A stretch of DNA of 64,000 nt from CAXRDE01 sp964229355 (GTDB lineage Bacteria; Cyanobacteriota; Sericytochromatia; UBA7694), in contig CAXRDE010000004.1 in the NCBI GenBank assembly GCA_964229355.1, positions 186,001-250,000 of the forward strand, given 5' to 3'. Numbering within the stretch: the stretch's first letter is position 1; every line of letters begins with the position of its first letter. Of this stretch, positions 50,791 to 57,651 are shown in pieces. The notes beneath the pieces are model-generated. The model had not been told where the DNA came from. It worked only from the letters and a program-made list of their open reading frames with translations, and ran no database searches. The translations under genes were made by a program, and so were the position numbers.

Positions 50791-51813
50791 GTTATGCACT
50801 CGTGTGGCAAGAGATTTCGGCACCTTCTCGCCACAGCCTGAGCAGTTTTGACTGGTATTCTTTGGGTTTACTTTGACTAACTCACGCCCAGCTTCTACCG
50901 CTTTGTACGTGAGTAATTCAAAAAAAGCTGACCAGCCAGCATCTGCAATAGATTTGCTTAAGTGACGGTTTTTAACCATATTCTTCACTTTGAGCGCTTC
51001 AATGCAAATCATTTGGAAATTTGTTATGTAGTAGTTTGCCGTTTTGTGCAGGAAGTCTAAGCGCATGTTAGCTACTTTGCGATGGGCTCTTGCCAGCTCT
51101 TTAACTGCCTTTTTGCGGCGGTTGGAGCCTTTCTTTCTGCGTGACACTTTCCGCTGTCTGCTTCTGAGTTCTTCCTGGGCTTTGCGGTAGTATTTCGGGT
51201 TGGCAATGTGTAAGCCTTCTGTGTCTGTGGAGAAATGAGACACGCCCACATCAATACCAACCACGTCAGCACGAGGTTCAGGAAAGCTACGCTCTGGCAC
51301 GTCGTCACAGGAAAACGCTACCCACCAGTCACTACAAGAATCACGGCGTACAGTGACGGTCTTAATTCTTCCTTCGATGGGACGTGACAAGTGAAGTTTA
51401 AGAATGCCAATCCCTTTGATTTTAAGGTGACGGCCATCCAGTTTCCAACCCGAAGTCTTGAGGGTGAAAGAATCGTAGCGGTGGTAGGATTTGAAACGGG
51501 GGAAGCCAGCTTTTTCACCCACCTTTTTGAGGCGTGAGTAAAAGCCTTGAAATGCTTTACCCAAGCGCTCAACAGTATCTTGTAAAGTCTGAGAGTTGAC
51601 TTGTTTGAACTCAGGAAAAGCTTTTTTCAGCTCGGGCAATTCATTGTTTTGGTCATATGTACTCAGGCTGACGCCACAGCGCTTGTACGCAGTTATACGC
51701 TGCTCTAACGCAAGATTGTACAGCTTTTGGCAATAGCTAAGCCATTGCAAAGCATTTTGCTCTGCTGTCTTGCTCAATTTCGCTTTGTACTTGAATGTCT
51801 TGCGTGTTCCCAT
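50695..51813 (-). CDS. tnpB: TnpB RNA-guided nuclease of IS200/IS605 family
   Basis: 372 aa, normal for compact TnpB. N-terminal HTH-like region, beta-barrel at about 115-175, and RuvC nuclease with all three acids: Asp188 in GIDVG, Glu272 in CIEALKVKNM, Asp352 in DRDVNAARN. Zinc finger CxxC (324, 327) and CxxC (342, 345). Looks intact. TnpB cuts DNA matching its omegaRNA guide next to a TAM and favours retention of the element. The ATG directly follows a strong promoter with only 6 nt between -10 and start, so the mRNA is probably leaderless. Confidence 0.95.
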   Translation of the reverse strand: MGTRKTFKYKAKLSKTAEQNALQWLSYCQKLYNLALEQRITAYKRCGVSLSTYDQNNELPELKKAFPEFKQVNSQTLQDTVERLGKAFQGFYSRLKKVGEKAGFPRFKSYHRYDSFTLKTSGWKLDGRHLKIKGIGILKLHLSRPIEGRIKTVTVRRDSCSDWWVAFSCDDVPERSFPEPRADVVGIDVGVSHFSTDTEGLHIANPKYYRKAQEELRSRQRKVSRRKKGSNRRKKAVKELARAHRKVANMRLDFLHKTANYYITNFQMICIEALKVKNMVKNRHLSKSIADAGWSAFFELLTYKAVEAGRELVKVNPKNTSQNCSGCGEKVPKSLATRVHNCPYCNLSLDRDVNAARNIAAIGAGLAPQALT

Positions 51814-51848
51814 GTATATATTATACTATTGGTCTATGATTAATTCAA
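51799..51848. promoter_or_regulatory. Overlapping divergent promoters of tnpA and tnpB
   Basis: Leftward: TTGAAT (51848-51843), 17-bp spacer, TATAAT (51825-51820), 6 nt, tnpB ATG (51813). Rightward: weak TTGCGT (51800-51805), 16 bp, TATACT (51822-51827), 8 nt, tnpA ATG (51836). The two -10 boxes overlap, each gene's -35 lies inside the other's coding start, and both mRNAs would be leaderless. The leftward promoter is clearly stronger. Confidence 0.6.
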
Positions 51849-52249
51849 GAGACATTAGACACGGTAGACACTGTGTTTTTAAAATTCATGTTCATTTGGT
51901 ATTTGTAACAAAGTATAGAAAAAGTGTTTTCGACAAACAGTCCTTAGAGACACTTCAAAAAGTGTTTTCAGATGTTTGCCTCAGTTTTGATGCTGAACTC
52001 AGTGGATTTAATGGTGAGGGAGATTATGTTCATTTACTCATTGACTATCCACCTAAAATTGCGCTATCCAGGCTCGTGAACAGTTTAAAAGGTGTTTCTA
52101 GCAGACTACTCAAGAAAGAGCATCCTCGATTATCCGATATATATTACAAGGGTAAACTCTGGTCTCCCAGCTACTTTGCTGCTTCGTGCGGTGGTGCACC
52201 CCTCAGTATTATTCAAAAGTATATTGAAAACCAAAAAACTCCTGAATAG
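51836..52249 (+). CDS. tnpA: IS200-type Y1 transposase TnpA with altered HUH motif
   Basis: 137 aa, full length. HVHLVFVTKYR near the N-terminus, LVNSLKGVSSRLLK, GGAPLSIIQKYIENQ with catalytic Tyr129. The HUH metal site normally reads DHVH or DHIH (His64-x-His66 in IS608 TnpA); here it is DYVH, so the first His is Tyr64 (codon TAT at 52025-52027; CAT would restore it). Single-strand cleavage is therefore probably lost or weak. Start at ATG 51836; the longer frame to 51770 runs through tnpB's start region. No ribosome site, in keeping with a leaderless mRNA. Confidence 0.9.
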   Translation: MINSRDIRHGRHCVFKIHVHLVFVTKYRKSVFDKQSLETLQKVFSDVCLSFDAELSGFNGEGDYVHLLIDYPPKIALSRLVNSLKGVSSRLLKKEHPRLSDIYYKGKLWSPSYFAASCGGAPLSIIQKYIENQKTPE

Positions 52250-52374
52250 CCACCTTCGGTGTCTACACTTTATACAGTGTCCCCGATAAAATGTTCACGA
52301 ACAGACATGGTTTCAGTGTGACATACTCCCCATGCGAAAGAAAGGGGGCAGGACCACCGAAACCCTGTTCCGTG

Positions 52375-52758
52375 TTACATGGGCGTGCAAAGCCCCACGA
52401 GAAACCCGTTGTTATCGCGCACATAGGCCACCCGCTGCCCCCAGGGTTTATTGGCAGGTGGCTTGAGGGGCAAAGCTCCGGCAGCCACGGCTTTCTCATA
52501 GGCGGCGTCCACATCGTGGGTTGTCCAGTTGATCTCTGTGGGCGCCACGGTTTCCGGGGCTACAGGGGCATGGGGTAAGCCAATGAGATCCTGAATAAAT
52601 TGCTTTTGGGCAAAAGAAAGGGTGGTTTCGCCGGTGGAGAGCTCGCCGTAGTCTGTGCCCCCGCCTAAGCATTTGCCTTCGAAGCCAAAGGCAGCCTCGT
52701 AAAATTTCAGGGTATCGGGCACACTGTCCACGTGATAAATAACATAGCCAAGCTTCAT
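52375..52758 (-). CDS. VOC superfamily (glyoxalase/bleomycin-resistance-like) protein
   Basis: 127 aa. Two beta-alpha-beta-beta-beta units: YVIYHVDSVPDTLKFYEAAFG and DVDAAYEKAVAAGA ... RVAYVRDNNGFLVGLCTP. Metal ligands expected from His and Glu at strand starts are present at least partly (YHV). Could be a glyoxalase, a dioxygenase or a binding protein. AAGGAG lies 8 nt before the ATG. The palindrome just upstream may be its operator. Confidence 0.88.
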   Translation of the reverse strand: MKLGYVIYHVDSVPDTLKFYEAAFGFEGKCLGGGTDYGELSTGETTLSFAQKQFIQDLIGLPHAPVAPETVAPTEINWTTHDVDAAYEKAVAAGALPLKPPANKPWGQRVAYVRDNNGFLVGLCTPM

Positions 52759-52774
52759 GGGTAAGCTCCTTTAC

Positions 52775-52797
52775 ATTGATACCGTCAGGGTATCAAT
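52775..52797. promoter_or_regulatory. Perfect palindrome upstream of the VOC gene
   Basis: ATTGATACC (52775-52783), 5 nt, GGTATCAAT (52789-52797). It lies just upstream of the VOC ribosome site and is followed by TTTT on the + strand. It could be a repressor operator or a short terminator; no gene on the + strand needs one. Confidence 0.45.
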
Positions 52798-52867
52798 TTT
52801 GACGCCGAGCGTCTTGTACAAAAACGACATAGGCACCGGGTGTCATGCCTGCAAAGCGGTTAAATTT
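52793..52867 (-). pseudogene. Fossil C-terminus of an AraC-family regulator
   Basis: In a frame different from the TPR gene whose end it overlaps, the - strand reads KFNRFAGMTPGAYVVF, then VQDARRQN and a stop. RFxGMTPGAY is the near-invariant end of AraC DNA-binding domains. Nothing upstream in this frame continues the family, because the TPR gene occupies it. Most likely the scar of a regulator of the VOC gene that was replaced. Confidence 0.5.
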
Positions 52868-55493
52868 CCTGGGGCATGACCAGCGGCTGGGTGCCATTGC
52901 GTTCACGAATGAGCTGTTTGCGGGCAATGGGTAGCCAGTGAGACGCTTTGGCATGTTCTGGATTGATCAGTATGACCTGTTCAAAAGCGTGCACTGCCGC
53001 CGACCAATTCTGGGTCTGGTAATAGAGATGGCCCAGCCAGAACAACGGATCTTCACAGGCGGGTTCGCAGCGAATGGCTTCTTTGCAGAAGTAGATGGCC
53101 TTGGTCATTTGATTGAGATCGAAATAGGTGTAAGACAGGTTTAAATAGCCCACACTGTACTCGGGATCAATTTCAAGGGAGCGGCGAAAGGATTTGATGG
53201 CGTCTAAATTACAGCCCATGGAGCGGAAAATGGTGCCTAAATAATTGTGGGCGCTGGCGTGATCAGGATCTAGCTTGAGGACCTTTTGAAACAGGGGAAT
53301 GGCGTCACGCCAGGCTTCTTGACGATAATAAAACAGGGCCACCTGATAAATGATTTCTGGATTTTTAGGCTGTAAAGACAGGGCGCGACGGGCGTATTTG
53401 TAAGCCTGTTTGAGATCGCGGTGTTGGCCATAGGCCCGTGCCAGATTTAAATAAGACTGCGCATCTTGCATATCCTGGGCAATGGCGTGGCGAAAGCAGC
53501 GAATGGCCTGACGGGTGTTGTGTTGACCCAGATAGAGCTGACCCAGATGATTGGCCGCATCACAGGCGTTTTTGCCACCGTATTTGAGGGCACTTTCAAA
53601 AGCGGCCATGGCGGCTTTGGGGCGTTCTGCATTGAGATTGGCCAGCCCCATCAGGTAATAGATTTCGCAGGGGTCTTCGGGTTGGTGTGACAAAGCCTGT
53701 TGGTAGACGGCCAGAGCTTTGCGGTACTGACTGTGACGAGAGTAGGCCAGGCCTAAAATAATGTAGAGCACTGTGTTGTTGGGGGCCAGGCGCAGGGCCT
53801 GGCGGTAGCAGGCAATGGCCGTGCGAAGATCGCCCAGGTTGTCGTGGGCAAAACCAGCTTGAATATGGGTTTCTAAGTGATCCGGGTAAATTTTCAGGAG
53901 TTTGCTAAACCACTTGAGAGCCTGTTGAAAATCTTTTTGTTCGGCGTAAATTTGCCCCAGATTATACAGGGCACGTAGCGACTGGGGATCCAGGGCCAGC
54001 GCGCGATAATAATAACGAATGGCCTTTAAAAAATTGCGACGGCTTTGGTAGATGTACCCAAGGGCCACGGCGATCTGGGCCTGTTCAGGGTGTAAACTGT
54101 CGGCCAATTGCAAATACTGAAGCGCCTCGTTTTCCTGGGTCAGTCCCCGGTGACACAAGGCCATATGGTAAGCCGCTGCAGCACGGTCTTCGGGGGTTTC
54201 GGCGTCTTCGTGAATTTGGGTAAACTGGTGAAGGGCTGCCCCGTAGTCCTGGCGGTGAAAGTGCAGGCGGGCACTCAATTCGTAGGCGTCTTGACGGGAC
54301 TGGGCATCGCTCAATTCACGGGCTTTTTGGCACATGGCCTGGGCTTCTTCGGGCTGACCGTGACTGTGGAGGGCATAGGCCAGTCCCAGATATAGACGGC
54401 CTTTCAGGGTCTCAGGCCAGTCTTTTTTGGCCAGCAGCGATTCGTAAATCAGACGGGCCTGGTCGGGTTGCCCGGCGCAGATATAGGCGAGGGCCAGATT
54501 ATAGCGGATGGTCTGGGCCAGGCTTTCATCGCCCTGGGCTGCAGGGTTTTGCTTTAAAGCCCGTTGCAGCAAGCGCAAGGACTCGTGAGGACTGTCATTG
54601 AGGCACAGCAGGGCTAAATTATTGAGGGCTGCACCACAATGGGGGAAAAAGCGCAAATAATAGGTGTAGGCATGAATGGCTGCGGGAATATCTTTTTGCT
54701 GATGGTAGATGCGGGCGAGGGTAAAATAGCCTTCGGGGCTGCCCTGAGCATTTAACGATTTGCGGATCCAGTCGATGGCGGGGCCATATTTCTTCAGACG
54801 TGCATAGGCGTAACCCAGCGCGTACTGGTAATCGACATTTTTAGGGTCTAAGGTTAGCGCAGATTGGTAAAAAGACAGGGCTTCTGACCAGTGACCCTGC
54901 TGAGCGGCAACGGCGCCCATGGCATAATAGGCTTGCGGATGGGCGGGGTTTTCAGCAATGACGTCTTCAAAACATGCTTGGGCATTGTCCCATTGAGCAA
55001 GACGCAAATAGGTGAGTCCGAGGTTATACAGCTCGTTAAGACTGAGGTCTCGCCGCTGTTCCAGGGCCAAATAATGTTTTAAAGCGGCCGCGTAGTTTTG
55101 CTGTTGAAAATAAATGCGGGCCAGGGCTTTGTAGGCGCGTAAATCGTGAAAGGTATCGCGGGCTTTTTCGTAATGCAGGCAGGCGGTGTCGTAGTCGTTT
55201 TGCCGCTCGGCGGCCCAACCGGCGTAATAGTGGCCGGTTTTGCGGTCTGGAAAATGCCGCACCACGGTTTGAAAAATTTGGTAAGCGGCGGTATATTCGC
55301 TCGACGCTAAAAGGGTGCGGCCCCGCTTGCACAGTTCTTGCCAGAAGAAGGCTTTCAGGGAGGTTTCAGAAATATACCAGTATCTGTTGATCTTGGTGGC
55401 CGCGAGTTCTTGACTGTGGATCAGACGATAAACCTGATCAGCGGCGCACTGAAGGTAGTCCGCCGCTTGTTCCACGCTGATGACGCTACTCAT
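52860..55493 (-). CDS. Excisionase-type HTH fused to a long TPR array
   Basis: 877 aa. Residues 1-50 form a MerR/excisionase-like DNA-binding domain (SVEQAADYLQCAADQVYRLI, INRYWYISETSLKAF). From about 60 to 860 there are some 22 consecutive 34-residue TPR units, such as AYYAMGAVAAQQGHWSEALS and ASAHNYLGTIFRSMGCNLDA. No signal peptide or membrane span, so cytoplasmic. It would bind DNA, or another ligand through the HTH, and present a very long protein-binding surface. I know no named counterpart. Divergent from mnmD with a 200-bp AT-rich gap (55494-55693) that contains a TATAAT box at 55588-55593. Confidence 0.9.
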   Translation of the reverse strand: MSSVISVEQAADYLQCAADQVYRLIHSQELAATKINRYWYISETSLKAFFWQELCKRGRTLLASSEYTAAYQIFQTVVRHFPDRKTGHYYAGWAAERQNDYDTACLHYEKARDTFHDLRAYKALARIYFQQQNYAAALKHYLALEQRRDLSLNELYNLGLTYLRLAQWDNAQACFEDVIAENPAHPQAYYAMGAVAAQQGHWSEALSFYQSALTLDPKNVDYQYALGYAYARLKKYGPAIDWIRKSLNAQGSPEGYFTLARIYHQQKDIPAAIHAYTYYLRFFPHCGAALNNLALLCLNDSPHESLRLLQRALKQNPAAQGDESLAQTIRYNLALAYICAGQPDQARLIYESLLAKKDWPETLKGRLYLGLAYALHSHGQPEEAQAMCQKARELSDAQSRQDAYELSARLHFHRQDYGAALHQFTQIHEDAETPEDRAAAAYHMALCHRGLTQENEALQYLQLADSLHPEQAQIAVALGYIYQSRRNFLKAIRYYYRALALDPQSLRALYNLGQIYAEQKDFQQALKWFSKLLKIYPDHLETHIQAGFAHDNLGDLRTAIACYRQALRLAPNNTVLYIILGLAYSRHSQYRKALAVYQQALSHQPEDPCEIYYLMGLANLNAERPKAAMAAFESALKYGGKNACDAANHLGQLYLGQHNTRQAIRCFRHAIAQDMQDAQSYLNLARAYGQHRDLKQAYKYARRALSLQPKNPEIIYQVALFYYRQEAWRDAIPLFQKVLKLDPDHASAHNYLGTIFRSMGCNLDAIKSFRRSLEIDPEYSVGYLNLSYTYFDLNQMTKAIYFCKEAIRCEPACEDPLFWLGHLYYQTQNWSAAVHAFEQVILINPEHAKASHWLPIARKQLIRERNGTQPLVMPQEI

Positions 55494-55693
55494 CGTGAGG
55501 ACTTCATTATGAACATCATTGCTGGCATTTTCTGTATCTTGTGCATATGGCTACAACGCATCACTACAAACCCATCTGTCTTTCGTTTATAATAGGTTTC
55601 ACAAAAGACCTGTGCTTCTTCGATTGTACAAAATTCACATTTTGAAATGCAAGCATGTTGTCAAAAAAATGAAACATAAATTTGATATAAATC

Positions 55694-56488
55694 ATGTACA
55701 ATACTAACTCTTATGTGCCGATTCAGACGGCAGACGGCTCTATGACCTTGTTAGACCAGCACAATGATCTGCATTTTCGCTCGTTGCGGGGGGCGCGCAG
55801 TGAAAGTGAGTATGTGTTTTTTGAAAGCAGCCGTTTACAAGCCCAGGCCTTTCCGTGGACGGTGCTCGAACTGGGATTGGGTACGGGCCTCAATTTTTTG
55901 GTAACGGCCACCCACGCTTTGCAGCACCAGCAACACAATCCCTCAGCAGCCTTGAACTACCACGTGGTCGAAGCTCATCCTCTGCCCTTAAGCGCCTTTG
56001 ATGCCCTCGGCCATACCAGCCGCTTTGCGGAACCCCTGTGCACCCTCCTGTATGAGGCGCTCTCCCAGACCCAACCAGGACACATGACAGAGGTGTGCAT
56101 GGGTGCGATTCGGCTGTGTCTGTATCACGGTCGTTGGCAAGATACCGTCCTGCCTGACTCCCTGGCGGTGCACAGCATTTACCACGATCCCTTTGGGCCC
56201 AAAGACAACCCCGATTGCTGGACTGTAGACTGCTTTCGTTGGAGCGGAGCGCATCTGCTGCCCGAAGGGCGCCTGGTGACCTACGCCGCGAACACCCCCC
56301 TGCGGCGCGCCATGGTCGAGGCGGGCCTGTATATTGCCTCGCAGCAGGGTTCACAACTCAAACGCGAAATGACCGTGGCGTCACCGCGTTTAGACACCCT
56401 CAAAGGCCATGAAGGCGTAGAAATTTTGCGCAAAAAAACCTATTATTTGAACTGTCTTGAGCGCCGTCCCCGTCGAGAAGACCTGTAA
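55694..56488 (+). CDS. mnmD: tRNA mnm5s2U biosynthesis methyltransferase MnmD
   Basis: 264 aa. Corresponds to the N-terminal domain of MnmC: IQTADGSMTLLDQHNDLHFRS in parts, SEYVFFES, SAM-binding VLELGLGTGLNFL, YHVVEAHPLP, and HDPFGPKDNPDCW, LVTYAANTPLRRAM. It methylates the nm5 group on U34 of tRNAs reading split codon boxes. No ribosome site stands before the ATG at 55694. Followed with a 1-bp overlap by the oxidoreductase half. Confidence 0.9.
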   Translation: MYNTNSYVPIQTADGSMTLLDQHNDLHFRSLRGARSESEYVFFESSRLQAQAFPWTVLELGLGTGLNFLVTATHALQHQQHNPSAALNYHVVEAHPLPLSAFDALGHTSRFAEPLCTLLYEALSQTQPGHMTEVCMGAIRLCLYHGRWQDTVLPDSLAVHSIYHDPFGPKDNPDCWTVDCFRWSGAHLLPEGRLVTYAANTPLRRAMVEAGLYIASQQGSQLKREMTVASPRLDTLKGHEGVEILRKKTYYLNCLERRPRREDL

Positions 56489-57651
56489 TGAAAGACATTC
56501 TGATTCTGGGCGGTGGCCTGGCGGGTTGGAGTCTGTTTGAGCATTTACTGGATCTGGGCTATGAACCCACACAGCTTGCTTTGATTGAAAAAGGTGTGTC
56601 TGCTCGCGGGGCCTCTGGGGTGTTGCAGGGTATGCTGCACCCCTTTACGGGGCGCACCCTGTACCCCAAAGCCGGTGCCATGAAAGCCTGGGCTTATAGC
56701 AAACAATGGCTGCACCAGATGCAGGCGCGCAGTGGTGAAGCGGTTTATACGCCCAGCGCGCTCTGGCGCATTGCCATGGACGAAAAAACAGCGGAACAGT
56801 TTGAGCGATCTTTTGTGCGCGCCCACGAAAGCCTGGCGAATTATCCGGTGCAGCGCTTGTCAGATCCGTCTCCCTTGCAAGGGGTGCAACAGGCCTATGT
56901 TTTACCTGAAGCGGGTCATGTCAATGTGCAGCGGCTCCTGGCTTACTTTCAACGCAGTTATCCCACCGCCCGTTATTTACACCAGCAGGTGAAGCGCCTG
57001 TGGTATCAAGCCGGGGTTTGGCACCTTGACACCGAAGACCACCAGCTACAGGCGCGTCAGGTGGTGCTGGCCGTTGGCCATGAGCTCCTGGACTTTTTTC
57101 CACACTTGCCTTTGCGCACCAAGCGGGGAGAGGTGATCTGTTTTACCCATCCGCAACAGATTCCGGCCTGTGTTAGTGGCGGCGGCCGTTACCTGGTGCC
57201 CTTACCCCGGACCCCAGAAACCCCTGCGGGATGTTTCAGATACATCGGGGGAGCCACTTTTTACGCAGACCGGGGCCTCTGGCCACCCATGCAAGCCTGG
57301 AAAGATCTCTGTGAGCGCTTTCACTGGTTCCCGGATATTGAAGCGGGGCAGGTACAGCAGGTGTGGAGCGGCGTACGGGCCACTGTGCACCCCGATCGGG
57401 AGCCCTTATGTGGTCCCGTACCCCAACTGCCAGGGCTCTGGCTGATGAGTGCTTTTTCCACGCGGGGGCTTTTGCAAATTCCCCGCCATGCTCACGCATT
57501 GGCTCAACAGTTAGACCATCAGCTGACGCAGCCAGAGGCTCCCCTGACGCAATTTTTACCTGCGGAAAGCTTGCCCGAACGCCTGTTGCACTTTAAGTTT
57601 TTACGCCGGGCGGGGATTGAACCCTTTAGTCGCGGGCCAGTCCTAAGGTAA
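56488..57651 (+). CDS. FAD-dependent oxidoreductase, MnmC C-terminal-domain-like
   Basis: 387 aa. Dinucleotide-binding ILILGGGLAGWSLFEHLL at the N-terminus, GVSARGASGVLQGMLHPFTG, YVLPEAGHVNVQRLL, VVLAVGH, and SGVRATVHPDREPLCGPV near the C-terminus, all DAO/glycine-oxidase-like and matching the MnmC(o) arrangement. In E. coli the two activities are fused; here they are separate, coupled genes. It should remove carboxymethyl from cmnm5U to give nm5U, the MnmD substrate. Ends overlapping the convergent CAP gene by 26 bp. Confidence 0.85.
   Translation: MKDILILGGGLAGWSLFEHLLDLGYEPTQLALIEKGVSARGASGVLQGMLHPFTGRTLYPKAGAMKAWAYSKQWLHQMQARSGEAVYTPSALWRIAMDEKTAEQFERSFVRAHESLANYPVQRLSDPSPLQGVQQAYVLPEAGHVNVQRLLAYFQRSYPTARYLHQQVKRLWYQAGVWHLDTEDHQLQARQVVLAVGHELLDFFPHLPLRTKRGEVICFTHPQQIPACVSGGGRYLVPLPRTPETPAGCFRYIGGATFYADRGLWPPMQAWKDLCERFHWFPDIEAGQVQQVWSGVRATVHPDREPLCGPVPQLPGLWLMSAFSTRGLLQIPRHAHALAQQLDHQLTQPEAPLTQFLPAESLPERLLHFKFLRRAGIEPFSRGPVLR

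Larger units (their letters stand above)
50636..52331. mobile_element. IS200/IS605-family insertion sequence (divergent tnpA/tnpB)
   Basis: Contains tnpA (+) and tnpB (-) head to head, the IS605 arrangement. The tnpB-side end has the family's subterminal palindrome (CCCCG at 50647-50651 with CGGGG at 50662-50666) next to GTTGAC at 50636-50641. The tnpA-side end is less certain: small hairpins CACC-TTC-GGTG (near 52252) and ACACT/AGTGT (near 52266-52280) are candidates. The 13-bp TGACATACTCCCC occurs at 50638-50650 and again at 52319-52331, so outer borders could be a little smaller than given. No target duplication is expected in this family. Confidence 0.8.
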
